A stretch of 64,000 nucleotides of DNA from Halocafeteria seosinensis (Eukaryota > Sar > Bigyra > Bicosoecida): NCBI GenBank assembly GCA_001687465.1, contig LVLI01000005.1:248001-312000 (forward strand). The letters run 5' to 3'. Both the position numbers and the translations under genes were made by a program. The notes under the pieces were generated by a model that saw nothing but the letters and a program-made list of their open reading frames with translations, made no database searches and had not been told where the DNA came from. Of this stretch, positions 13,504-25,025 are shown piece by piece. Numbering within the stretch: the stretch's first letter is position 1; the number at the start of each line of letters is the position of its first letter.

Positions 13504-14446
13504 TCATCGGTTTTCATCTTCCTCTCGTGGCGCTGACTCCCTAGAAACCGCTTCAACAGTAGGCCCAGCATCCTTTCCATCCAAGGGTTTGTTGAATATC
13601 TTTGCAGGTGTTCGTAAAATCGCAGTTAATCGCTCCCTCATGCTACTGATTCTGCTTGACTGTTCTTGTAACATTTTGTCGTATTTATCCACCAACTCCG
13701 ATTGCCCTTCCTCTTGCGTCGTCTCAGTCTTTTTACCCACCGCATCCCCGTTTTCAGAAGGCGGAAGAGGAATACTATAGCCTTGATTGCGCATTCCATA
13801 TTCGATCGCCGCAACATGGCGAGCGAGCTGGTGCAACTCCTGCTCGATTGCTTCGAATCGCATGCTGATTATCTGCCAGTCCAGGGTAATTGATGTTGTA
13901 ACTCCTCTGCCAGGACTCTTTACTACTGCTTCCATGCTTATCTTACCTTGTGTTCTGTCTCAGCCTTTCGTGCCTTCTCTTCCGCTTCCACAGCCTTCTC
14001 CTTGCGTTGTCTTCGATATTCCTGTTATGGAAGCTCAGCAGGCATGCTTGTGCGATGGTGCTCTTATCATTAGCGAGAGGTATACTTACAACAAATACCA
14101 TTACAGCTCCAACACTAAAAACGAACGATTCTCCCAAAAAGTCTGCTCCTGTAGAGATAGCTTTCGTCTCTGGAAGTTCTTTTAACTGGAAGGAACCCAA
14201 ACAGTACCCGGTGGGAAATCTTGTACAGTCATTACTTTCACACACTCGTCGTACCTTGATAATTCTACCCTGCCGAAGATTAACCTCCAAGTGCGTCGTC
14301 GTATAGTGTATCGCTCGGCCCAAGCGTATACATAGTCCTCGGAATCGTGGGTGCTCTTGTGCGTATTCCTTGATTTGTTTGGCCACAGGTTTGGCTACGG
14401 TCTTCACCAAAAGCGATCCCAGTTTAAACAGCGGTAAGGGACTCAT
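13504..14446 (-). CDS. OPA3: OPA3-like mitochondrial/peroxisomal membrane protein
   Basis: OPA3-family proteins sit in mitochondrial (some isoforms peroxisomal) membranes and affect organelle shape; the human gene is mutated in optic atrophy. Four exons: 14446-14255, 14185-14090, 14021-13947 and 13872-13504, with introns of 69, 68 and 74 bp, giving about 243 residues. Diagnostic features: MSPLPLFKLGSLLVKTVAKP at the start, the HPRFRG and HYTTTHLEVNL segment, then FLGESFVFSVGAVMVF, followed by a charged coiled coil (EYRRQRKEKAVEAEEKAR, then QELHQLARHVAAIE) as in family members. The human protein is about 179 residues, so this one has a longer charged tail. It is divergent from the TAP42 gene, with only 204 bp between the start codons. 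The stop TGA overlaps an ATG of a possible downstream exon. Confidence 0.93.
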
Positions 14447-14650
14447 ACTATCACATGAACTCGTTGCCGCATACTGCGTGTATGCGTACGCAATGGGAAA
14501 AGCAGCTGCTGCGCTTAATTTGAATTAATACTTCGTATTGTTGTATTATGATTAGAACAGAAGAACAGTTAAGACAAGTATGAAAAAAAAAGAAAAATAA
14601 AAAATAGAATTACTACTAACTATACACAGACCTAACAATACAATTGGGAC
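14447..14650. promoter_or_regulatory. Bidirectional promoter region, OPA3 / TAP42
   Basis: A 204-bp gap separates two divergent start codons and must hold both 5' UTRs and promoters. It is AT-rich towards the plus-strand gene, with an A-rich run near 14580-14610. I recognise no defined motif. Confidence 0.45.
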
Positions 14651-15988
14651 ATGGCGGCCATGGGAGACAGTCACACAACCTCTTCTACGGACCCACCACC
14701 ACAGCAGAATACCCCCTTCCACGGCGAGAACGAGGAGGAGGAGGAGGAGGAATTAGGGTCTCTATTCCGACGTGCCCTGTCTATGTGGCAATCCTTGGAG
14801 GAGGGCACTGCCAATGATGAGCAGAAGACCGCTAGAGAATGCAGTCAACTCATGCTACGAGCTCATCGAAGAGTGGAACGTGCAGACTTATTCTCGTCGA
14901 ATGAAACAGCAGAGGATGTCCAAACGCGATGCCTCAAGTACTTGCTATGTCAGCATTACGCTGCGCTAGCGCTGATGAAAGCCAGTACGGACCCCAAGGA
15001 ACGACTTCAAGGACTACGACAAGCCAGAAGCCTGCTGCAGGCCTTCTTAGAACGCTGTGAACAACTCGAATTAGTTACGGAGAACGAGAAGAAATTGATA
15101 CATAACAATGATGAGGAAGGAGGCCAAAGCTTGGACGCCAACCAGCTCCGGCAATTCAAGATTCAGCGATACAAGGAAGAGAAGCAGGCGAAGGAAACAC
15201 TCAAGGTTAGGAAGAACCACAAGTTCACGCATCTTCTGGTATCAATCATTTACTCAGGTTTCTTCTTTTTACAGAGAGTTGTATCAGATCCTGATATGGA
15301 GGATGAAGAGAGCGTTGACGAGGAACTCTTACGCCAACGCTGGATCATGCAAATCTCCCTAGCCATATGCAAAAGCACGGATGAACTGCGACTCGTTGAA
15401 CAGGAGTTACCGATTCTACAATATATGGAAAAGAGGCGCCTCGAAGAAGGAGAGGAGAAGATGGAGTACCAAAGGCAGCAAGAGCGTACTAGAACTAGAG
15501 ACGCCGCGTTTAACCCTGACAGAAAAGGACTGGTACGTAACGCGCTTCCTCACACTCTTGTGGTTTTATAGCAGCCTAACGGAGACATATTTTGTAACTA
15601 TTCAGGAAGTGACACACATAGACCCTAGTCTTCAACCCACGAGGGAACAATTGAAAGCTGACGTCTTTAAGTTTGGCCACAACTTGCCCACCATGTCTCT
15701 GGAAGAATACGCTGCTAAGGAAGCTGCCGACGCTCAGGCTCGTGAGGCCGCTTCACAAGAGTAAGTCTCTATAGTCTCCGATTCATAACATGCACACTTT
15801 GTTCTTATGCTATTTTGATTACGTATTCCAGAAAACAAAAAGACGCAGTTCGCCGATATAATGAGCTCGAAAAGGAAGGGCTAGAAGACGATGAGGAACT
15901 CGTAGAGCAGGCAGTGTATCGAGACCGCGCATGGGATGATTGGAAGGATGAACATGCAAAGGGGATGGGAAATACGAAAAGAGTGTAA
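14651..15988 (+). CDS. IGBP1: TAP42/alpha4 (IGBP1-like) PP2A-associated regulator
   Basis: TAP42/alpha4 binds free catalytic subunits of PP2A-type phosphatases, stabilises them and links them to TOR signalling in the cytosol. Four exons: 14651-15205, 15275-15532, 15606-15760 and 15832-15988, all in frame (about 374 residues; introns 69-73 bp). After an acidic N-terminus comes the helical TPR-like region: a CLKYLLCQHYAAL helix, basic QFKIQRYKEEKQAKETLK, then SDPDMEDEESVDEELLRQRW. The C-terminal exons carry the family-typical EVTHIDPSLQPTREQLKADV and end in an acidic stretch plus DDWKDEHAKGMGN, matching the family's DWKD...KGxGN ending. It converges on the F-box gene, with stop codons 73 bp apart. 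I chose the first ATG; a second in-frame ATG lies three codons on. Confidence 0.95.
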
Positions 15989-16061
15989 TCTGTGTACATA
16001 TAGCTTGCAAGGTTGATCGCCGTTAGTATTTTTTTGAGGACGCCAGTAGACAACAACAGTA

Positions 16062-18167
16062 TCATCCGACATTAATTTGAAGGTGCTGCTGGTTGACTTT
16101 GCTGGCATAGTCCCTTAGCCTCCCAACGACTTCCTCCGTGACCTTTTTGTTAGTAGTTAAGGACATCTCCCTTAATCGTTTGCAATGCTTGATTAGCATC
16201 TGCAGACCAGATTCAGTAACCTCCGGACACTGTTTTAATCGGATGGACACTATGTGCTTGACTGCCTTTCCTTTGCAGAATGCCTCTATCCCCACATCGG
16301 AAATCCGAGGATTCTTATCAAGATGCAGATACCTCAACCGACCTTTTGCTTGACCAAGAGCTTCCATGGATTTATTACCCAACTTCATACTTTGTTGAGA
16401 GAAGATCTTTGCCGTCTCATCTTGTGCCTTGTTCTTCTTTTTCTTGCGCCTCCTGCGCGAGGACTTGTTTTCTTCATCCATGTTTTCTTTCCCACTTGGG
16501 TCGGCAGCCCTCCGGCTCTGGCATAAGTTCCTCATTTTTTGAGCAAAAGCTGTATCACCCTCAGTGTAAGAACGCACATCCATACAGCTTTCATTGCTAC
16601 CTCGATACGACCCAAAGGTAGAAGCAATTCCAGCTTTAACAGAAACCAAATCACTACACCCATTTGCTAAAGAAGAAATCCCCGCATCTGTAACCTTTGT
16701 GCACGAGCGGATGTCCAAGCTATACACTAGCGACGCGTCTGAAGCGATGTTCTGCAGGGTTTCATCAGTGATATCACAGAACTGTAACGCCAGTCTACGC
16801 AAACTCTTTCCACAGCCGCTGAGTGCATAACTGACTCCTTGGTCTGTCAAACTAGTGTTGCCATCTAGGATGAATTCACTCAAAGGGAGTTGAAGATGTT
16901 GAAGAAAGCACATAGATTCATCGGTCAGTTTACAATACGAAAAATCAAGCGTCCTTAGGTCCTGGAACTTCGAGAAGAGAACGCCACATGCCAAATGCCG
17001 AAACCCCTTTATATTACATCCTCTCATATGCAACCCACTGAGTCCTGGACACCCAGACGCCAACGCTGCCACGCCGTCATCAGTAAGAGACCCACAGTTT
17101 TGCATGCTCAACAGTTCCAATGGCGGGGAGTTCGCTTCCATCTTCTGTAGATATGGAGCCACGTGAATACCATCACAAAAGAGTTGTCTGAGATTCCCGC
17201 ACTCGGAAAGGGCAATTTCCACTCCGAAATGGGTTACATTGGAGCAGTAGCTAATATTGAGCAATTCTAGGTGCTCTCCGCATTCAGTCGCAAAATGCTC
17301 TATCCCTTGATCATTAATATTCGGATTATACGCTATCTCAAGTTGATCAATGAACGAATTTTCAGAGCAAGCCTCCGCTAATGCCATCATAGTGCTGTTT
17401 GTGAGCTCACTGCACTGAGAGAGGGCAAGTTTGCACAGGCCTGTGCACTCGTCTATGACTGTTTGTAGGCCTTTATCTGTGATATTCTTGCATCGGGAGA
17501 GATTGAGTCCCTTTAGCTTCTTGCAATTCTTTGATATAGAATAAAGAGTTGCATCGGTAATATCAGCCGTCGAAAAATCCAAACTTTCGATATTCTTGTA
17601 TTTCCTGGTCAGGAGAGTAGTGCCGGTGTCCGTAATGGCGTTACATCCCATGGAAATTTGAAGCAACGAAGGTACGGCTTCTGCCAGTGTCTTCACTCCA
17701 TCGTCCGTCAGGAAAGCACAGCGGTTGGCACAAATCTCAATGAGATCTTTACATCCGTACAGCCACCGTAGAGAGCTATCAGTGATTCTCAGCTGGCTTT
17801 GGACAGCTGAGTCCGTGGTGGACTCCATCTCATCAATTATCAGTCTCTGCAGTTTATAGCAGTACTGTCCAATGTATTTCAGTCCAACAGAAGGCAGGTG
17901 AGCTCCACAGGTGTCCAATTCCAACATATGGCGGCCATGCGTCTTGACAATGTACTCAAATAGAGGAGGAACTCTGTCATTGTAGGGCGCTGGTCCCAGT
18001 GACATCAAGCTTACAGAGGTCCACAAGCAGCTGTCCTCGTCGAGACAGTTCTTCCAAAGGCGGCACACGGCTCGAAGCCGGACGCGCTCTATCAGAGGAA
18101 AGTACAGAAACAAATTCCCGTCCATCCTCACTGTGCTAGTTTGAGGATGGAAAGAATTAGCTTGCAT
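16062..18167 (-). CDS. F-box / leucine-rich repeat protein (FBXL, AMN1-type repeats)
   Basis: Probable substrate-recognition subunit of an SCF ubiquitin ligase. It is a single exon of about 701 residues from the ATG at 18167. Frame upstream to 18224 is open but starts only with GTG. The N-terminus has an F-box-like segment (YFPLIERVRLRAVCRLWKNC, then CLWTSVSL). After it come at least twelve cysteine-containing LRRs of the FBXL/AMN1 kind, each with a C-x-x-L-T/I-D-x-G/T core (for example CKNITDKGLQTV and CTKVTDAGISSL). A lysine/arginine block near residue 575 (RRRRKKKKNK) interrupts the repeats and could be a nuclear signal. It is intronless, unlike most neighbours. The substrate cannot be inferred. 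Confidence 0.9.
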   Translation of the reverse strand: MQANSFHPQTSTVRMDGNLFLYFPLIERVRLRAVCRLWKNCLDEDSCLWTSVSLMSLGPAPYNDRVPPLFEYIVKTHGRHMLELDTCGAHLPSVGLKYIGQYCYKLQRLIIDEMESTTDSAVQSQLRITDSSLRWLYGCKDLIEICANRCAFLTDDGVKTLAEAVPSLLQISMGCNAITDTGTTLLTRKYKNIESLDFSTADITDATLYSISKNCKKLKGLNLSRCKNITDKGLQTVIDECTGLCKLALSQCSELTNSTMMALAEACSENSFIDQLEIAYNPNINDQGIEHFATECGEHLELLNISYCSNVTHFGVEIALSECGNLRQLFCDGIHVAPYLQKMEANSPPLELLSMQNCGSLTDDGVAALASGCPGLSGLHMRGCNIKGFRHLACGVLFSKFQDLRTLDFSYCKLTDESMCFLQHLQLPLSEFILDGNTSLTDQGVSYALSGCGKSLRRLALQFCDITDETLQNIASDASLVYSLDIRSCTKVTDAGISSLANGCSDLVSVKAGIASTFGSYRGSNESCMDVRSYTEGDTAFAQKMRNLCQSRRAADPSGKENMDEENKSSRRRRKKKKNKAQDETAKIFSQQSMKLGNKSMEALGQAKGRLRYLHLDKNPRISDVGIEAFCKGKAVKHIVSIRLKQCPEVTESGLQMLIKHCKRLREMSLTTNKKVTEEVVGRLRDYASKVNQQHLQINVG

Positions 18168-18767
18168 TCTCTTTGACTGGGAAAAAGACCGACCTCGTCC
18201 AGGCAAAAGACGACGATTTATCACCCCTAGAACGTAACTCGATACGCCAGAACCTTACAGACTATAGGCAATACAGATACTGCTCCTTATCAAAACACTC
18301 TGTCGCCGAGAATTCATCATGAGGGACGTAATGCCCCCATTAATTGGGACCACGTTTGGAAATAACTCCAACATTTGTTTGTCGTGTGTCAAACTCATTC
18401 CAACTCGAGTCACTCGAGTCGAATGTCAGTTTGGACGTGGTGACAAAGAAAGTATCACACGTAACATTGCGAAGAAGAAAAAAGAAGAAGGCTAAATTAC
18501 TTTCTAAAAAGTCGGTCATTGAGGGGTATAGTGCAACAAATGTTCGAAGTGTTGTACATATATTCGTAGGCCGTTCCGCTGTTTGTATTGTGGATCCAAG
18601 CGACATCCGTAATTTCTAGACCTGGCCTTTGCTAAGCGCTATTATAGGGCAATACTTGCACATCATGCCATCCTGCTACCGATCGCGATCCATAAGCATT
18701 AACAATGCCCTCAAGGACACGTGCAGGATACAAAGGTTATGTTCCGAAATACCCAGCTCGTGCGGAA
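18168..18767. other. Intergenic, between F-box gene and formin 3' end
   Basis: This 600 bp lies upstream of one minus-strand gene and downstream of another. Overlapping frames on both strands near 18340-18620 include a lysine/arginine run that reads as low complexity. I see no family, RNA gene or repeat. Confidence 0.5.
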
Positions 18768-21700
18768 TCATTTTCCGCTAGTTTTGCTCTCAGGAATTGT
18801 CGCCTGATCCAAATTCATACCACGGCGTAACGTCAGGAAACCGCCTCTCGATTTTCCTCTGGAGTGCTTAGGAGACTGCAACTGGCTACCGTCCTCCAGA
18901 TCTGCGGAGAAAGTCCAACAACAGTTAGGCCGCATGAAAGGCGTGTACAGCAATTCCCACTTACTACGTCGACTACGCTGGTGTAGCGTTGAGGCAAGCT
19001 TGTGGGCGTTCACTCCAACATGCTTGAAGGAAGAATATATCTTATCAACCAAGTTATCACCATCCGTACTGGAAGGCACGTAGGGCTTCCGACTGGAGGG
19101 GGGTGCTACAGGCTTTTCGGCGACGTTCTCCTTATTCTGGTTTTTCTTTTCATTCTCCTTCTCTCTCCTATCCCTCTCCCTCTTGATCGCCTTCTGCAGA
19201 AAGCTAAGTTACCGAAGACTATAGCTCCAAGGGTAGGCGACTTGCGGCTTACATCGAGCTCATCCCGGAAAAAGCAAAAATACTTGAAAAAATCCGAAAC
19301 CTCAGCAGTTCTAGAGGATTCCCCGAAGTATTTAACCAACTGTGTAGCGTTCGAAAGAAAGCAATGGCATCCTTGTTACCATAGAGAGCAGGGCAGAACA
19401 TATACTTACACTTTCAAATTCATCCTTGGCGTTGGTATATTTCAATTGTAAGTTAGACATTGCTTGTTCCAAGGATTGAGCAAAGTTATCAAGTTGCTGA
19501 GCAAACGTGTCTGAAACTTCGTATCCATTTGGATCTCCTTTTAGTTTCTCATTCTGTACAAGAACGCAGCGGCAGCAAATATAAAGATCTCGTGGAGAGA
19601 AAAGCCACTTCGAAAATCATACCAGCTTGATGACGACTTCCGCTTGCTTGCGAATGTCTTGCAGATCGCTCTGTAGCACCTCTAGGGACAATTCGTCGGA
19701 GGTTTTAAGCGGTTTTAGTTCCTGAGAAACGAGGGCAACAATCGACCTATCACCTTAAGACCATTACCCTAAAACTGGAAAATTGCGTACCTTAGGAAGC
19801 TCCAGAAGTGACGTCTCATTGTTCCTTAAAGCCAATCTTGCCAAGTAATCATAGAGATTCATTCCCGAGTCGGTACTCTTCACCCCAGAGAGTTTCATGA
19901 ATGCATCCACCTTGAAACCATGAGCTCTTCCGCGACTGGTGTTACCATTCAAGTAATTACCTGAGGTTAAGTAGAAAGTTGTCATATCGTTCAAACCACT
20001 ACCGCAAGCGCGGCACACATACCTATCGCGAGTACATACTCCAAGGCTCGCTTCAATGAAGCCGCGTCGCGAACGCACGAACACAAGGAACGCAGCAAAT
20101 CGAGATTCCCATCAAGCTTTTCCTGAAGTTCCGGGAACCGCTGCTTAAAGTGCAGTGCTCTGATTTTCTCTTCGTATCTGTAACCGAAGTAGATAGGTTC
20201 TATGAAACCTCCCTAGCAGAAGCAATTGAGTTTCCGGCTTACAAAGGTATTTCCATAGTCGCATAATAAAACTGCTCAACTTTCCCTAAAGAGCGGCGGT
20301 CCCCTGTGAAAGACTGAAGGTTGGACCAGTATCTCACAATGCGGACCTTTCTACCTCCACGATTCAGTATTCAAGGGAGGACGTACTTTCAGCTTTTCCA
20401 AGACCTCAGGACTGGGGTGTAGATTCTCAAGCATTTCCAATCTTTCGGATGAAAGAACATTTTCATCACCCTTCTCAACCTGAATCAGTTAGTTTACAAG
20501 AACTATACAAATGAAGGGCCTCGCCATTCCGAAGAAACTTGGCTTACTGCTTCTTGAAGTTCCGAAGGGCTAAGTTTCAACCTTGCCAAAGCAATTCCCA
20601 CATTTTGTTGAGTTTTCGCATCCAGCAGGGTTGTTTTATCAGATTTTTTCTGCTTTTGATCTTTCTTATTTCCCGATTTCACGTTCGCCTCTTTTGCCTT
20701 TTCCGCAGCAAAGAGCGCTTCTAGCTCACCGGTGTCGATGGGTGTCTGTTGTCCCGAACGTACCTACGTGAACCTCGCAAAAATTCAAGTAAAATAAATG
20801 TCAACGCTTACATTCTCTTCTGAAATATCTTTCCACACTGTTCCTGTAGCTTTCTTCTCATTAAGCTTTGACCAAAATACTCCCCGCATCTTTACGCTAG
20901 GTCGAATAACAGGCTTTGCGTCTGGGCTTTCTCCAACGGGTTGTTGGGACGCACTCATATCCCCAATCGCTCCAGGTTTTGGCGGTGCTCCTGGACGAGG
21001 TCGGGGAGCTCTGGATGTTGCGGCTGGTCGAGGAGCTGATGCTGTCTGGGGTCGCGGAGGTCTGGAAGGGGCCGGACGAGGAACCACATCGCCTTGAGGA
21101 CGCGGAGGTCGCGGACGAGGTCCAGACGACTCAACTGGTGGTCCAACTGCATTCGATCCCGGAGGACGAGCGGAGGGACGCGGTCCGTGGGAAGATGCGA
21201 GGCGTGATCCTTGAGGACGCACTCCAGCTGCTGGTACCGGGCGAACACCTCCAGAGGATGGACGAGGACGAGGTGCTCCTTGAGGGAGACTTCCAGAAGT
21301 TGTTGATGTTCCGCTCTGTGATGCTGAATTATCTGCAGGCGATGGGCCACTTTGGGATTGGCCATCTCCAGTCTGTGGACGCATCCCATGTACCGGCATC
21401 GGCTGAGGCACCCTTGGGTTTTGAGGACGTGCGCTTCCACTGAGTGCTCTAGGGAAATTTTGAGGACGAGGTGGGGCAGCGTGAGGACGCACTGAAGGAA
21501 AAGACGATGAGGGCACGGGTTCATTTGACCCATTAGCCCCACCGATTGCACTGGATTTCTTCCCCTCTTTTTGTTCCTTTATATCAACATTGCAAACGGC
21601 TGTGGACTTTGTCAGAGATTGCACACCACCAGCCACAGTCGTGCTTGGTGGTGGAGACGCAGTTGCCATCGGACTAACTGAGATATCTTCAACGCACGAC

Positions 21701-23651
21701 TGGAAGATAAAACTACTGTGGCGCTGCGGCAAAACCTCTTCAGCGTTCGCTGCAGCAATTTTTGTCAAGGTGTCTGGACGACCCCTTGCTGTATAGCATT
21801 CCACCGCCCTTTTCAATTTATCTCTCTGAGAAAAGGAGAGAACTTGGATGAGATGATGTTATAGTTTAACGAACTACATCACATACCTCCTGTTTAGTTT
21901 CGCTGAGTTCTTTGTCCAGTTCGAGCAATAGTATGATATTATCCTTTTGCTCACTGTCGTCCTGTATCAGTAGAAATGGTCTTGCGCAGTTGGAGTATCG
22001 CAAAACTAGACAGGTGGTGTCCTTACTTCCCCCACAGCGATCGCTGACACTTCATTCTTAATCGTATCCCAAAACTTCCCGGACAGAGAAGCAGTAGATG
22101 GTAAAGCAGCTAGAAAGCGCAAAATAGACAAAAATGGCTGTGTTGAAGCAGCCCTATAAGCATTGTTCTTCGCCAGTTCGTATACTGAGTCAAAGTCGGA
22201 GAGATTAGTGCCGTCAAATGTGCAGTGAGAATCATCGCTTGCCTTCCTTCTAGAGAATTCATCTGCAATAGTCAACTTGTGGTAAAAGGCAATAGGAACA
22301 ACATCAACATCCGAAAACGGAAAATCACATACCAATGCGCTCTCTGATCAGACGCATGTAAAGCGTATCATCCTCCTCATAACTGTGAGAAAGTTCAATA
22401 TCATCCTCTACTAATCCTTCCTTATTCAATTTGCCAGAGACCCTATTTCGCAAATCCTGTAACGAGGGTATCTCGGTGAATTTGAAGCTAACTCAAACTC
22501 AGCAGCACCAGCGTCTAACGTGCTTACCCCTAGCACTGGAGTAACCCCGCCCAAGATCATTTCATTGCGAAGCGTCACTCTGTCTTCAAGAGAATCGACT
22601 CCCAGGAGCACATTAAAGAGAGCCAAGGTCATTGACTGCACGAAACTCCTTGAAGCTGTCTTCGTTACAGTTGTAAGCATGTAGTTTGCACTAACCTTCA
22701 GCTCCCAGTTTGGTGCTGCGCTCTGAAGGACATTCATGAAACATTCAAACTTATGCCTTGTTCCAGACTCTTCCCAAAGATGACCTACTCCCCTATCGAC
22801 CATTCTGTAGTCATAGTGAATACTTGCCCCTTGGATAACAGAGTCTATTGGAAGTTTACATACGCAGAATGCTTACTCATGACCGTCTTCGCTGTTCACA
22901 GCAATGACAGTTAGCAACTCCAAAACCCTTTTCATTTGCTCATCCGTCTCCGAAAGAAACGCAATAGCGATAGCGCCGACTATGCCTTCATGCATAGATA
23001 CCGACATAAGCGTTGAATCCACTTTCATTGCAGACTTGATAGCATCTAGAACAGCCAATGAAATCCTGCAGGCGTCCCGTGAAAGAGCCTATCTGACATA
23101 CTTGGAACAATGATCATTCGGTTTCCATACCTCGGGTTCCTCTCGTGGGCTAAGAGAAAGTCCTGTAACGCATCTAGCCCGTCCTTCTCGATGAATTCGT
23201 CCAACCATGCCTTCTCACATGTTCGCAATTGGGCCTTCAGCGTAGAGGAAAACTGAAGAGCATAGTCAGGTTGACTGGAATATCTTCTCAAACTCTCAAT
23301 GTAACTCTCAGGGGTGTGGCTATCCGTTGGGTCATCCTTGCGTTCCTGAACATAAGAGCGGTAAGAAATCGCTGCTGCTCGTCGCACACGAAACAAAAGT
23401 CTGGCGAAGCTGTTACGTACTTTCCGGGACTGCTGCGCTTGTACTATCTGCCATTTCGTGGCTAATGGTTGGTTCACCATCGATGCTCGTGATCCCTCCG
23501 GAATAGCGAGTTCATCCATGACATTCTCCAGCATTTGGTTTACCGTCTCCTCAGCAGGAATGTTGTCGGTGCCATCGAAGTTCTGTTGACTCCGGGTTAG
23601 TGGCTGTGCACTGCCATCATCAGTATCAGCGCGACTTTGGCACCCTCCCAT
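18768..23651 (-). CDS. Formin (GBD/FH3-FH1-FH2) with N-myristoylation signal
   Basis: Formins nucleate and elongate unbranched actin filaments; GBD/FH3 types are released from autoinhibition by Rho GTPases. I rebuilt 17 exons that stay in frame from 23651 to 18768, giving about 1,278 residues. Introns are about 48-75 bp. The protein starts MGGCQS, a good N-myristoylation site next to a palmitoylatable Cys. Residues ~20-590 form the helical GBD/FH3 region. The big exon 21825-20812 encodes a Pro/Arg-rich FH1 and opens FH2 (KMRGVFWSKLNEKKATGTVW). Later exons carry FH2 landmarks: LGKVEQFYYATMEIP, the GNYLNGNTSRGRAHGFK core at exon 19960-19791, and a basic C-terminus. FMNL formins of animals have the same layout and are N-myristoylated; whether this is orthologous is inference. 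The FH1 repeats are PRPxx-like rather than long polyproline, so profilin binding may be weak. Confidence 0.92.
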
Positions 23652-25025
23652 ATCCGGTGGTTATGCTTCCAATGGACGCATGCGAGCCGACTTGCTCCTT
23701 AAGTTGTTGATAGCATGAACTCTGTGGTTCCTGGTGTGACGTCGATCCTCAAAAAAGACATTCCAGGCATGTATGTGCAAGCAAGGCTATAGAGACGACA
23801 CCAATTGCTACTCCGCACAGCTTGTTAACACTGTAACAAACCGAGTCCGGCCGGCGAGTCTGTCACGGTGTCACCCTGTATTACAGGCCATGTAAAGGGA
23901 GAACTTCCCGGAGAAGGGACGCATTGTGCTTCCTGATGGGGGTCGCAACTAGTGCTCCTGATACAAATATATTGCACACCTGATTTCATCATTCATCGAG
24001 AATCGCAACTGCTGCACCAGCTATAGATAGTGACCTAGTGTAGCCTTCATCCGAAAACACACCCTAAGGAATCCATTTGCATTTGGTCCAATCTTGTTGA
24101 ATATGCCTAGGGAGCAATATTGTCGGTTCCTCGGCACACGACGTTCTGAATATCCAGAGTGCTATACACCCTCCACACCTTCACTGAGGTGCCTGCAGCT
24201 CTATCAGATAATTACACTGGTATACTGCCAGTGTTTTGCTTCTACTTTAGTTAGGGAGCCAGTGCAGCGAATGTTCATGAAACAAGCATCTGGCCTGAAT
24301 TCTACCAACCGGATACATTCGTGCCTTCATGTGGAAGCACACAACAGAGACGACCCTCAGGTGCGGTCTGCATGTACTCAAGACCAATTTATCTTCCTGG
24401 GCACTGCTCCAGAGCCGCCATCCTCTACCTGGTCACATTTTATCCTCGATACCGCAGACCCTGTTTGAATTCTCCCTCGCGCCATCAAGGTTCCAAGATA
24501 TCGGAATACAAAGTCAGGGACGTGCTGTCTACGCTCCTTTCCCCTCATCTCCGATGGATAAGACAAACATGAAAAGACAGCATTCCCTTCGGATGGCACC
24601 ATTACTCAAGGAAACGCTGAACGACTCTGGTGTGAACGTAGGTGTTGTGATGGGCCGTTTTCGGAGTCCCCTCACACGGGCTTTGGCTCCGATGTTTTCG
24701 TTATGGAAAATGCAAGTCCTCATGTTACATGTATTTAATTGATATTGTTCACATTTTAGATAAATTTCATGTTATAAGATAGATAGACTGGCTTTGTCTT
24801 CCTATTTTTGTTATCAAAGGAAGCATCTTACTGAACAGAAAACAGCGCGGAAGTAACAGAGGACAAACTGGCTATCAAGTCATATGCCGTAATAGCTCCT
24901 TACATATCCATGTGGCACTGTTAGCGTGCGGAAGGGTGAGCAAGGATTGCAATGGAGGACGCAATCCACAGAGAGGCTCTGCTATTGTCCAAGTTTGAAT
25001 AAGAGCGAGGAGAAGCAACGGGACA
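23652..25025. other. Intergenic, divergent promoters of formin and 7TM-RGS
   Basis: This 1.37 kb lies between divergent start codons. Plus-strand frames at 24094-24468 and 24329-24742 overlap one another in different frames and show no family signature. The part from about 24730 to 24830 is AT-rich. I see no RNA gene or repeat. Confidence 0.5.

Noticed and set aside
13268-13507. Possible PUB-like domain (ALGFSEIDEEN, DLDRLENR)
   Set aside because: The resemblance is too faint and short, and I could not join it to other exons in frame.
18340-18619. Paired frames on both strands
   Set aside because: Low-complexity Lys/Arg run in an intergenic gap; nothing conserved.
20916-21443. Plus-strand frame over the formin FH1 region
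   Set aside because: A shadow of the repetitive Pro/Arg-coding FH1 sequence; its composition mirrors that repeat.
24094-24742. Overlapping plus-strand frames upstream of 7TM-RGS
   Set aside because: They overlap each other in different frames, have no splice logic and no recognisable domain.
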